In this document: piece after piece, positions 32,916-43,899 of the stretch
How the letters are laid out: every line of letters begins with the position of its first letter
Numbering within the stretch: the first letter of the stretch is position 1
Source of the DNA: Linum tenue
Taxonomy: Eukaryota; Streptophyta; Magnoliopsida; Malpighiales; Linaceae
Reading direction: 5' to 3'
Assembly: GCA_946122785.1 (NCBI GenBank)
Contig: CAMGYJ010000008.1
Location: 14,905,475-14,969,474, forward strand
Length of the DNA stretch: 64,000 nucleotides
Translations under genes and position numbers: made by a program
The notes under the pieces: generated by a model
Told to the model about the DNA's origin: nothing
Database searches by the model: none
What the model saw: only the letters and a program-made list of their open reading frames with translations

Positions 32916-33250
32916 TTTTTTTTTATCAAACAATCTTCGAATAGGTGTAGGTTGCCAAACGTGCCCATCCACAGTCTAGGAAGATGTGTTTATGTGTCTC
33001 CTTTAACCCACAGAAAGGGCAATCCTCGATTTCTCTTGTGGTTCGGTCAACTAGGTTCCCCTTGTGGGAAGAATGTTAGTAATCCATTTCCAAAAAAAAA
33101 ATTAAACAAGCACTTTGGGTGGAATCTCTGACACTCTATCTTTCATTCCTTTCCAAATTCCAAACCAAGTTGTCTGTCTGTGGTTGTTGCTGTATGGGAA
33201 TGCTCAATATCCTAGCTATGTCGATTGTTGGGTAGTTCTGTTGGATCGCC
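32916..33250 (-). pseudogene. LINE 3' fragment with zf-RVT motif
   Basis: Just inside a T run (32911-32923, read as a poly(A) on the minus strand), the minus strand reads CPFCGLKETHKHIFLDC. This is a zinc-binding reverse-transcriptase tail with spacing C-x2-C...H-x4-C. Only this 3' end remains and the frame is broken upstream. Confidence 0.6.
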
Positions 33251-33940
33251 TCATCACGTAGTTCTAACCGACATAATTTAATTTGTAGTTGTCAAAACCA
33301 TATATTTTTCATGGGACTTCACCCTTCTCATGCCCATAATTCTTTTCGAGTTCTGCTTTTTTTCTTCATCCAAATTTTGTGTAAAAGATATTACTGACTT
33401 ATGTCGATTAACTTTTTGTCAAGACTCTTTTTAATAGATAGAGAAAAATGTAATTAATATAGGATTTGAATTTAAAAAAAAATTAATGAAATCAATATGA
33501 GTTTTTTAGTTTTAAAAGGTATAATTAGTACAAAAAATCTCAATACCAAAAGTACTCTTAATGTAGGAGTTGTGAAAATGACAACCAAGGGGTTGTGAAC
33601 GTATGCAATGCATCCCGAAGATTCCATGTCAATGGAACTATTGTAATTCATGAAAGAGACATACGTATTGGCTAAAGCAGTCGGCCGCAGTTATCAATGA
33701 CATCAGAAAAACTATATTTTACCCTACAAGAGTTTTGTCAACGCTACAACAAAAATGTGTTATAGCATCATTATCAACCGGCAATCAAAGATATTAAAAT
33801 GTATGTATGTGTTTAGCAATAATTATATGAAATGTTGTTTGCAAAGCCGACATTTAAAGATAATAAAATATCTGTATATTATTTAGAAATAGAGGAACTT
33901 TACAATGATATATAGCATTGGTGTTGTAGGTTTTTGCTTT
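33251..33940. other. AT-rich intergenic sequence
   Basis: No ORF, repeat boundary or RNA gene could be supported. Confidence 0.4.
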
Positions 33941-33944
33941 TATG

Positions 33945-34165
33945 GTATAACTTTAAATTGTATCTTTAATGTTATGGTACAACTTCTGATTGTACATATA
34001 CTCTTTTCTACAAATCCTATGGTACAAGTTGAACTTGTACCTTTATGTTATGGTACAACTTTAAGTTGTAAAGTTTTACCATAACATAAGGGTACAAATT
34101 CCTTTATGGTACAACCTGAACTTATACATTTAACTTTATTGTACAACTTCAAGTTATACTTTAAA
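33945..34165. repeat. Array of GGTACAACTT/AAGTTGTAC inverted motifs
   Basis: About ten GTACAACTT-like motifs and complements occur in 220 bp, several pairing into short hairpins, such as GGTACAAGTTGAACTTGTACC at about 34012-34034. It resembles the subterminal arrays of DNA transposons, but no terminus is visible next to it. Confidence 0.6.
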
Positions 34166-34434
34166 GCACTAATGCTCTATAGTACTAAGAGTTGTCTTAG
34201 AAATAATATATGAAATGTAGTTGGCAAATAAGTGATCTAATGGACCATATTAAAATATTTTTATTTCTTTAATTATAATGTCATCTATTTAATGATCAGT
34301 TATGATAGTTTATTGTCATGTAGGGAAACTTAGAGTAAATAGACGATGAGTGACCAATGATAAAATGAAAGGTTAGAGTTTTTTTTTTTTTATTTACAAA
34401 AGGTAATCATATAATGAATCAATCGAAAAGATAA

Positions 34435-37400
34435 TTACACCCTGGAGTTAAGCCAGATCATGAAATCAAAAGAACGACTCATGGTCGGGTACAAAGAGAG
34501 GGCTTTTCTAGCCACCATATGGGCTACCCTATTACTACGCCGACCTACCAACCGAACACTAAATCCCGGATGGAGAGCAAAATAATGCACAACCTCGTCA
34601 AGCACAACACCAATCCGGTTATCTCTGGTATCTGCACCATTAATTTTATCGATAATAACCTTGGCATCACCTTCAAAACCCACCTCCATGAATCCATGCG
34701 CTAGGCACCATAAAATAGCCTCACGAAGTACCAACAGCTCCACCACCAAGGGGTCCGTTATTCCTTGAAACTGAATCCCCTAGGCTATTAGAACCTCCCT
34801 AGCCTGGTTTAAAATAACCATCCCCCCTTCTGCATGAGACCCCACCCTCGTAGCCCCATCCCACATACACACAACCCTCGTAACCCCACCCGGGCTCAGG
34901 TGCTGTACCAAAGGGATGGAAGGCGGAGGCACCCTCTCCACCGGCAACCGGGCCCACTTCTCATACTGCTGCCAGTACTGGCGCATCAAAGCAGGAACCT
35001 CAAACTGCTTGCCTTCAAAGACAACCCAGTTACGTGAGCGCCAGATCCGCCAAAGGACAGCCACCACCGCCATGAACATTGACGGCTGAGGAGTCCGAGT
35101 GAGCAGCTTTTTAAGAAAGAATGGGAAGGTATGGCAGGGCAAACCCTTCCCCAGATACTCCAGTCCTGCCGCGCCCCACAAAGTACGAGCCATCGTGCAA
35201 TCAAGGAATAGATTTTCCATTGTCTCGGGGCCATCCCTGCAGACCGGGCACCTGGGGAGAACAGGGACTTTCTTTTCAATAAGAGCCTCTGTAGGAGGAA
35301 GGAGACGATTGAGGATCTGCCATACAAAGATTTTGAGCTTTGGAGGAATATTAGCCTCCCACAACCGAATCCAGCTGGATCTATCCATCCAACTAACTGT
35401 AGCTTTCCAACGACCCTCCCACCGATCCATCGCTACGGCAAGATGGTAAGCCGATTTAACCGAGAACACCCCATCCATCGTACCATGCCAGATTAGTTTA
35501 TCATCCACATTCTGACGCGGGAGGGGAATAGCCTTAATTGCACTACACGTGTGTGGATCAAACCATTGGCCAAGCTTCTGGTCACACCACCTCCCTTCAC
35601 CTTGGCAAATAACCTCAGCCACCAGCAGATCATCCCCAGCAGGTAAGACCCTAGGGTTGTACCTAGGGGGATCAAACTGAAGCTCAGGAATCAAATTAGA
35701 GTGAAGCAACGAGGAAGACTGCCCATTACCAATTTGCCACCGCAATCCCCTTTCCAACAATTGACACCCAAACAAAACACTCTGCCAATCCCATGACGGT
35801 CGAGAGCGAGGTGTAGCACTAAGGAATGACCCATTGGGAAAATACTTCCCTTTGTAAACCTGGGCAAGGAGCGATTGGGGGTCTGTAAGGATCCGCCAGC
35901 CAATCTTGGCTAGAAGAGCCTGATTGAAATGTTCGAACCGGCGGAACCCCATTCCCCAATCATGCTTACTCCTGCACATATTACGCCAGGACATCCACTG
36001 GATCCGCGGCACCCCACCAAAACCTGGCCACATGCTTGTCCAACAAGCGACATAGAGACAGAGGTAATTTGAAGCAGGACATTACGTGGAATGGCAGTGC
36101 CATTGCAATAGACTTGATCAAAACCTCCTTAGCTGCCCAAGATAAGGTTCGCATCTTCCACCACTTTAGCTGTTCTAACAACTTATCCTCCAAATACCGG
36201 AAAGTCGCCATCTTAGAACGAGCAATTAGCGTAGGAAGACCCAAGTACTTATCATGGACCCCCACCGCCCCATCCCCCAGAATCGCGGCCAAGAACGCCT
36301 GGTCTGGCACATCAATGTTCTTACTGAAGCAAACAGCCGATTTGGCCAAATTCACGCGTTGCCCACTGAGCTCCTCATATTTGTTCAAAACGTTGATCAA
36401 GTTTTCACACTCCCGAAGGGTGCCTCTCATAAATAAATAGGAATCATCAGCAAAAAACAAGTGAGAGATGCTGGGGGCACGAGGAGCCACCTTCATCCCC
36501 TCCAGCCTCTTTTCTGAAATGGCCTTACGAAGGAGCGCCGAAAACCCCTCAGTATAGAGCACAAACAGAAGAGGGGAGAGAGGATCACCCTGCCGAAGAC
36601 CCCTCAAGGGAGTGAAATATCCCGAGGGGGTACCATTCATCAGAACCAAGAAAGATGAGGATCGGAGACACTCATGTATCCATCCTTGCCAAGTAGAGTT
36701 AAAATCCATCTTATCCAAGACCGCAAGAAGAAATGGCCACTCGACTCTATCATAGGCCTTTTCCATGTCAACCTTTAGAGCCATGAACCCTTTCTTTCCG
36801 CGGGACTTCATTTTTAGGTAATGCATTAACTCGTGACCAAGGAAGATGCTTTCCACAATCTGACGTTCCTTGATGAACGCATTCTGACCCTCGGAAATAA
36901 TCTGGGGAAGGAAACACACGAGCCTTTGATCCAAGATCTTAGTTATAATTTTATAGACGAACTGACATAGGCTTATCGGCCTCAGCTGTCTCATATTTTC
37001 CATATTTTCGACCTTAGGGATCAAAGTAAACCAGGTATGGTTGAAACTAGGAAGCATTCTACTCATGGCAAAAAACGAGCAAACCGCCTCAGTCACCGAC
37101 ACCCCCACTATCTCCTAGACGGCCTTGAAGAACTTCCCAGTGAAGCCATCTGACCCAGGGGCCTGCTTCGATCCCATGGACAAAACCGTTCTTCTCACTT
37201 CATCCGGGAGGACAGCAGCCGTCAACATGGAATTCATTTCAGGCGTAACACACCGAGCAATGGGAAGTGCCGCAACCCGATCTACCATGTTGGGGACCTG
37301 ATTTTCTTATGTGAAGAGTTGCTGATAAAAGTTATTGGCGAGATTCGCTTTTCCCCTTTCCTCGGTAATCAATTCCCCATTTTCAGTCCGCAGACCGGAC

Positions 37401-38514
37401 ACGAAGTTTCGTTTTCTACGAGTCCGAGTTACCGTGTGAAATTAAGAAGTATTCTTATCACCCTTCTTTAACCAGTGGACTCGCGACTTCTGCTGCCAAT
37501 AAACTTCCTCAGCCTCCCACTGTCTATTCAATTCAATCTCCAGGCTTCGGACCGCATCCCAATCAATAGGGTGGATCAACTTGACCCTATCAATCTCTGC
37601 TTGGAGTGTTTTGATATTACGCAGGGAGTTCGTAGTGTCTGCCCTACTCCAATCATAGAGTAAATGGCGAAGCTTCTTGAGGCGTTCCCAAAGACGAAAC
37701 ATAGGAGTGCCTTGGATCTCTTCCTGCCAAACATACGTCACCATGGCCTTTAACTCCGGGTTATCCGCCCAACGGGCATCAAATCAGAATAGAGGGCGGC
37801 TATTTCGGACGTAAGGTTTATCGGACAGAAGAAGAGCTCGATGATCAGATCCCTGATCAGTGAAGTGTTTGACAAGGGTTTCCGGGTATAGGTCGAGCCA
37901 GGTTTGGGAACAAAGGGCCTTGTCCAGCCTCTCACGAATACAGGCTATGCCCATCCATTTATTAGTCCAGGTGAACTGGTCACCCTGGTAACCAGGGTCA
38001 TGGAGAAACAAATTATGAACAAAATCCCTCAGGCTAAGAGACTGAACAGCACTCCAAGGATTTCCTCCATCTTTTTCACTCTCATGGAGAGTAGTGTTAA
38101 AATCACCAATGACCACATAGTGAAGTTGGATGCCAGTACAGATCTCCTGAAGCTGGGCCAGCTGAGTGGCTCATAAAGTGATATTGCAGCTAACGTAAAC
38201 ACAAATGACCACATACGCAAAATCCATCTCATTAACTTGAACACAAATACAAAATTCGAATGAAAAAACACTGAAGCATCAACTTCGGGGGACCAAGCTA
38301 CAACTAAACCACCGGACGCATCAATCGCATCCACAAAGAAACAATGGGAAAGATCAAAACCTAAACCCCGCACGCGTCGGGAGACTACTCTCCGGCTCGA
38401 TCGTGTCTCGGAGAAGAACACGAGATCCTGTTTATTGAAACGAACTAAACCGACGGCTATTTGAAATGTGAGGGATGGTCCAATTCCTCTCACATCCCAG
38501 GAAAGAAGCCTCAT
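34435..38514 (-). pseudogene. LINE ORF2: endonuclease-RT-zf-RVT-RNase H, broken
   Basis: The frame starts at 38514 (MRLLSWDVRGIG). The endonuclease continues with VFFSETRSS and, after a frameshift, VVIGDFNTTLHESEKDGGN (the GDFN box, about 38110). The reverse transcriptase (about 37108-36000) has LRPISLCQFVYKIITKIL, LKVDMEKAYDRVEW, LRQGDPLSPLLF and HLFFADDSYLF (the FADD catalytic box). The C-terminal part has WRNMCRSKHDWGMGFR and the zf-RVT motif CPVCRDGPETMENLFLDC (about 35230). RNase H follows with VCMWDGATRVG and, after another break, WCLAHGFMEVGFEGDA. In the first endonuclease motif the usual Asn of W-N-x-R-G is Asp. There are frame breaks at about 38050, 37775, 37110-37440, 36000 and 34765, so the protein is not made intact. 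Confidence 0.88.
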
Positions 38515-40900
38515 TTAACTGACTGGAGCCATTCGAGGCTAGCTTCCTCCACCTTCCCAGGAATGTCATTCTCTTCCACAAACTGTTTTTTAGGTGTTTG
38601 GTTGTGGGCCAATTCACCGTCATCCAAAGAACGTTTTTTGTTCCCACCACTAGGCTCCACAATATTGGTACCATATTCATTAAGGACCAGGCCTGCTTCA
38701 AGAGCCACCACCATCTGGCCCACACGGCCATGGGGAGCCATGAAGGCTCGATGCTCAGCACAATGGGCCTTGCCCTTGGCCCGTCGTTTGATCTCAAACA
38801 GAATAACATCATCTTCGGAAGGGGAATCGGGCTGGGTAGCTCACTAACACCAGTCGATGCATGGGCCGGAGTTCGAGCTCAGGACGGCGAGGTTGGGAAG
38901 TTTCCCATCAAGGTGGGAGCTTGATTCGCATTAGGTTTATTCTTCAAAGGAGTTCCAGAGCCAATCTCATCCTCTTTCTCCAATCCAAACCCCTCGCCAT
39001 GGGCGCTACCCTTCATCTCCTGGCCACGAGGAAACGTAGGTGAGGGAACCACCTTTTTCTTTCGCCCATTGTTCAGCGACACCTGACTTGGGGGACGAGG
39101 AGAAGCCCTCCCATTGTCGCTGTGAATTTCACTTGGTGCCTGCAGCCGAATATGGGTGGCGGAGATAGCGGGTTTGATGGGGCAACGAAATCATCAGGAT
39201 CATCCTCAAGTATGAGATGTCGACGTCGTGCCATTGCATGAGGAGAGACGCCAGCGGACGATATAGGGCACTGACTCTCCCCATGTACACCGTCGCCTGA
39301 CCCCGTCGCCACCGCCTACCTTCCAGCCTTCCGATCATGGTTCTTTGTTTTGGTGGGATTACGAGTCCGTGCTCCAGCCCCACGAGCACCGCCAGCAACA
39401 TGTTTTTTCGGCGTGATGTTTTTCTGGCCACGCCCCAGCTGGATTTTCGGCGACTTCGCCACATGGAAACCGTGGGGACTCTTCCCCTTCCGATCCTCCG
39501 AATGCAGCTTACGAGGGGGATGGCGACTCACCAAACCCTGTGGGTCCAGTTCTTGTTTTCCAGCCTGATGGACGCGCCTCTGATGTTCCCCATCTTCATG
39601 GTCAGGCCGCCGCCCCATCCGAGCCAGACTTCTCTATTTTTTCCGATATCCTTATTCACCCATACTGATGTCGACGGACCCTGAAACGAACGGGGTTCAT
39701 CCGCAATTGAAACAAAAGCTAGGGAGGTATTCATACTTCAGTTTGATCTAGAAGCTACCCAACTCTTCACTAGCAGCCATCAACTACGATCGCAAAGGCT
39801 TGGTAAAGTCAATTATGGCTCGGACCTTCACGAAGCAAAGATCGGAGTCCGTACAAGCTATACGCCTGTTTCAAGGACTCTGCCGATAGCTTGGTAGACA
39901 TCATTTGGTAGGATGATTTCAAACAAGCCTCGTTTGGTAGGATGATTTCAAACAAGCCATGCTTGGTAGACATCACTCGAATGCGTCCCTTTCCTTGCCA
40001 TGGCCCGTTGAGGCCATCTTTTAGTTCCATGGCCGTGAAAGGGCTGGCCGAGAATAACCTTCCCAGTACTGCACATGAACTACAAAAGCGCGCAGGTTTC
40101 ACATCTTCAAGCGAGAACTGTACAACTTGATCCTCTTGAATGCGTGGTATCCTCTGGCCAAGTACGAGGTTCTGGGTCCAGGGGTTGGCAGAGATTCAGA
40201 CTACGACTCGTCGCCAGGGGAACTTCCGGACAAAGTTTGGCGAGCAAAGGAGGGGTTGCAGCCACCCACCTGGTTCGGGACAAGGGCGATGGGGGAGTGG
40301 CTCTCTCGCTATTTTTTCCGCACTATCGTGTTTATTGGTTTGCAGGGGGGCTTAGTCGACAAGGTCGATGTTAAATAGACTAAAGAGTCCTCCGTCTAGT
40401 TAGAAAGGCATCTGAATCCTGATTTTCTGTTACAGAGATTTCTGTTTTTGATGGGGTAAAGTACCACCTCGGTGGGTGGATCGATTTCGTCGCACGGATA
40501 TGGAGAGATGGCCTCTTGCGAGATCCGGGATTGGGCGAATTAAATCCCCGAATAACTAGGACACGGCCGTCCCGCAACGGAAAATCCCACGAATCAGTTT
40601 GATTGGGATAAACTCGTCGGCCCCCAATTTCTGGGGTGTTTGCCCGGCGGCCACCATCGTCGCACTGGCGACTAAGGAAATCCATCGGAACCAAGGCCGG
40701 AGAGTGGTCCCTGACTGGTGGATGGCCTAGCTCAGGGTTCACAACCACATCAACATCAGGTTTTAGGTGAGAGCTAGTAATTTCCTTAGAGCTCCTACCA
40801 AGAATATTCACGGCAGAGGGAGGATCGTTCTCCTCCTCTTCCAGTTCTGCCGACGAGGGGAGATGGAAGCTCCAGACCTCGATTTTTGATTGCAAGCATC
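38511..40900 (-). pseudogene. LINE ORF1 (gag-like, DUF4283), broken
   Basis: The clearest part is at 40102-39809, reading LGRLFSASPFTAMELKDGL and VMSTKHGLFEI. This fits the DUF4283 nucleic-acid-binding domain of plant LINE ORF1 proteins. A tandem duplication of about 31 bp (two copies of TTTGGTAGGATGATTTC, 39903-39950) has disrupted it. The rest is low-complexity, in several frames, and ends EWLQSVK at 38511. The terminal TGA overlaps the ORF2 start as ATGA (38514-38511), which would suit reinitiation or coupled translation. No zinc knuckle was found with certainty. Confidence 0.65.
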
Positions 40901-41339
40901 TTTAATTCCCAGGGGAAGAGGGCAGATAACTTCCATATCCATTGCTTTTTGGTTTACCACAAATCCTCAAACGGGACTTTCTTTTGATTTTTTGTTTAGA
41001 TGGCAGATTATGCTTAGAGACCTCAGCAGCAATCTCTGCCAATTGTGCAATCTCTCGTTCGGAAGCCCGAACAATTGGGGTGTGGATCTGTGGAAAACAT
41101 GAACTATTTGAATTGCATCCATGCAACATAATCCTGTCCTCCATCGACACCATAGTTCTGCAGGCTTGCTTCGAAGATGGCGAGCATCGCCGAGAAGAAG
41201 CATCGGCTTACCAGGACGTCGAGTCGACAGAGAGAGTTGAGAGCATTCCGAAACATTTTTTTTCGTCAATATGTTCACTGAAAGGTTAGAGTTAATGACC
41301 ACTAATATAATTAAAAAATTTAGTGGCAACAATTAAAAA

Positions 41340-41690
41340 ATAATAAATAATGCACATAATTATGCAAGTATAAAGATTGTCTCAAGTAATAAACGTTAAG
41401 CAGAGTATCGATCCCACGGAGACTAGTTTACTACCAATTATCCGAATTTGATCTCTCAAGTCAACAAATACAATTACACTGTTTTGAAAATAATACAACA
41501 CCAAAAAGCTCTAGTGAACGTTCAAGAGTTCATTAAACATCAAATGTTAGCACTTATCACAATGCCAATTGATCAATTTAATCTCATAACTCCACGGTAA
41601 TATAATATCTAAAATACGATTGTCCCTGATAGGACTCGTCTGAAATCAAATTAGGGTTAGCAGGAAAGAGGCGAATAAGAGAATTTGGGA
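41340..41690 (+). repeat. Gypsy LTR fragment (candidate)
   Basis: ATGCAAGTATAAAGATTGTC, TCAAGTAATAA and GAGTATCGATCCCACGGAGAC occur in the order and spacing common near the 3' end of plant Athila/Tat-type LTRs. The rest is AT-rich. No partner LTR was seen. Confidence 0.4.
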
Positions 41691-41852
41691 ATTTGGTTTG
41701 AGCAGAAATGAATTGGGGAGAATGCCTCGACTAGGGATGACTGAAAAGTCAATCACCTAGTCTCAAGACCTCAATTCTCGAATGGGCTCAAATCAACCAA
41801 ATGGGCCAGAACCCAATAACTAAAGACAGCGGGCTGAGGGTCAATTAAGCCA

Positions 41853-42414
41853 TGTTCTTCAGAATTGAAACTGCTTTGTTCTTCTCTGAAGAACACGAAT
41901 TGCAGAATGAAGAAGACAGCAGAGTATCAAGACAGAGTAAAGGGAAGAGAAGGACACACGATCTTTTTAACGAGGTTCACCCTTGTGCAATGGCTACTTC
42001 CTCGTCCCAGGATCACATACCCCAGGAGACTCTACTTATATTTTGAATAAAAATGACACGAATACAAAAGACACAGTCGAACAAAGGATAAATCGAAAAC
42101 AGCCTGAATCACTACCCGACTCAGTTTAGCCACCACAGTATAGAACCTCTACCCCTATACTGTTCACCCTTCTGTAACTCAAAGCACAGACCTATACCCT
42201 TTGCTTTGTTTCCCACAAAAGTAACTATCACAGCAGCCTTCCTCTGAATATATAGGCAATCAAGCTGTCCGTTGAAATTGAGTAGCTAGCCGTTGGAATT
42301 GAGTTGCTGAAAGCTCACCGTTGGAGAAGATCTGCTTGATTGAAGCACTTCCCTTATTTGGATCAATCTGCAAGGGCTTGATAATCGGCAAATCAGACTT
42401 GCCATATTTCAACA
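41853..42414 (-). repeat. 3' LTR of the truncated copia element
   Basis: On the minus strand the LTR starts TGTTGAAATATGG at 42414, right after a polypurine tract AGGGAGAGA (42424-42416), and ends GAAGAACA at 41853. It contains GAGGAAGTAGCCATTGCAC and GGTGAACCTCGTT, typical of plant copia LTRs. The length is 562 bp. The 5' LTR is missing because the element is truncated at about 45340. Confidence 0.7.
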
Positions 42415-42643
42415 ATCTCTCCCTAAGTCTGACATTGTCCATTGCTTTAGAACCTGCAAAACAAATAAGACAACATAACACACACACAGCACAAGGGAAA
42501 CTCAAACCACCCAGATCTCTCCCTGAGATCAAACAACATAATAACCAATCCAGCAAAAATAATCAATCCAGATCTCTCCCTGAGATCAAACAATCAAGTC
42601 AACACAATAACCAAGAAAACTCTCTAAACTCACAACCTGAAGC

Positions 42644-43672
42644 TTAGTCATCTAATGCTTCTCCAAACAGGATCTCTTCGAGATCAGCAGCATTGACAGA
42701 ATCACCATTGACAGAGTCTGAGAGATGACTAATGGACGCCTGGGAAGCATCAGAATTAGATCCATAAATCTCTAGGAGGGCAGCAGCAAAGGGTTCGAGA
42801 GGAGCAGGAGTGGGAGCATCATTTCCAGCACCTCCATCAGCATCAGAGTCAGAATCTGAATCGCTTATCCAAATCAGGTTCACCTCTCCCTCAATCGCAA
42901 TGTCAAGATCATCCAGGATCATATCCACGGTCAACCAGATACTGGGAGACTCAAAACGATAGGGATTGAGGTTAATAGGAAGAGCCAACAGAAGCCGAGA
43001 AATCAGGGTACCAAAAGGCAGAGGAGCAGAATGATTGTGATCAATGAAAGGAAGCACAGCCCCAAAGAATAAGTGAGAATAATCAAGGGGTACCTCTGCA
43101 ACAGCATGAGCCATAATCCACAGATCCAGCGGGATCACTCGATCAAGCATAGAAGACCGAGGAACGAACAATCGAGTGATAAGATAATGAAAAACCCTCA
43201 TGGATGGGAGAAGAATAGCTACCGGAAGAGTAGAGTCTTCATCAGGATGATGGCCCGTCAGCTGGACAGCTTCCTCATCAATGTTGAAGTTAAAAAGGGG
43301 AAGCTCGGTCTCATGGGCAAGATTTTCACCAACAGCAGGGAAGCCAAGAAGGCGACCAATATCATCAGCAGGCAAGGTCAACAGATGACCAAGGACAAGG
43401 GTAGTAAGAGTGCGCGATTGTAGGCCAAAGTACCACAAGTTGGAGTAAAAAATCCTGACAGCTTCAGGGCACAAAAGAGCTGGATGATTTTCAAGAAGAA
43501 AGTTCCAGCCAAGGTTGTTCACCCAATGGCGGACTTCAAGGCCAGGGAAAGGAACAAGGAGGGTGGGAGAAATAGGGCGATTAGCAAAAGACTGAGAGTG
43601 ACGATGGAAGTTCAAAGGAATGGGATCATGGAAGAGAGTTCCAGAGAAGGTGATAGCAAAGGAGTAAGCCAT
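42644..43672 (-). CDS. Putative plant transposon protein (PF20167-like)
   Basis: This intact 342-codon ORF sits between the copia pol and its 3' LTR, where Sireviruses carry an env-like gene. The central part reads FPGLEVRHWVNNLGW, CPEAVRIFYSNLWYFG and LPADDIGRLLGFPAVGE, which resembles the 'putative plant transposon protein' domain common in plant retrotransposons. The C-terminus is acidic, with a Ser-Asp run (SDSDSDSDADGG). I see no signal peptide or membrane segment, so an envelope role is not supported. It is in the same orientation as pol. The open frame contrasts with the damaged pol. It is mobile-element cargo of unknown function. Confidence 0.6.
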   Translation of the reverse strand: MAYSFAITFSGTLFHDPIPLNFHRHSQSFANRPISPTLLVPFPGLEVRHWVNNLGWNFLLENHPALLCPEAVRIFYSNLWYFGLQSRTLTTLVLGHLLTLPADDIGRLLGFPAVGENLAHETELPLFNFNIDEEAVQLTGHHPDEDSTLPVAILLPSMRVFHYLITRLFVPRSSMLDRVIPLDLWIMAHAVAEVPLDYSHLFFGAVLPFIDHNHSAPLPFGTLISRLLLALPINLNPYRFESPSIWLTVDMILDDLDIAIEGEVNLIWISDSDSDSDADGGAGNDAPTPAPLEPFAAALLEIYGSNSDASQASISHLSDSVNGDSVNAADLEEILFGEALDD

Positions 43673-43899
43673 GATGAGAAGACTCTCAACTCACACGAAG
43701 AAACACACTCAAAGGATGCAACGATACGAACACAGACGCACAAATAAATAGACTCACAGCAACACTAAACAAGGCAAGAATAGATACAGCAATCAACACT
43801 AAAAAGGAATACGATCATTACGAGCAAGAAACAAAAAACGGGAAATAAAACGACACAAAGGCAGAAAGAAAGAAAACTGAAAAGGCAGAAAGGATACCA

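Larger units (their letters stand above)
34382..41279 (-). mobile_element. Near-complete L1-type LINE with 15-bp TSD
   Basis: The 6.9-kb minus-strand element runs from 41279 to a poly(A) (T run from 34382). It is flanked by perfect 15-bp repeats TGAAAGGTTAGAGTT (34367-34381, 41280-41294). It has an ORF1 region and an ORF2 with endonuclease, reverse transcriptase, zf-RVT and RNase H, in that order. The perfect target duplication suggests a moderately recent insertion, but both ORFs contain stops and frameshifts. Confidence 0.92.

Noticed and set aside
33945..34165. CRISPR-like spaced repeats
   Set aside because: The units are irregular, in both orientations and in plant DNA; spacers are not uniform.
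35099..36440. Plus-strand ORFs of more than 100 codons
   Set aside because: They overlie the minus-strand LINE ORF2, which has clear RT and zf-RVT motifs; they are antisense shadows.
42512..42592. Possible regulatory repeat (CCAGATCTCTCCCTGAGATC twice)
   Set aside because: A simple 55-bp-spaced local duplication in the copia untranslated region, with no further support.
42644..43672. Envelope glycoprotein
   Set aside because: Position after pol would suit it, but there is no signal peptide, transmembrane helix or cysteine pattern.
43073..43747. Plus-strand Lys/Arg-rich ORFs
   Set aside because: Antisense to the copia third ORF, with composition typical of a reversed acidic/Ser-rich frame.
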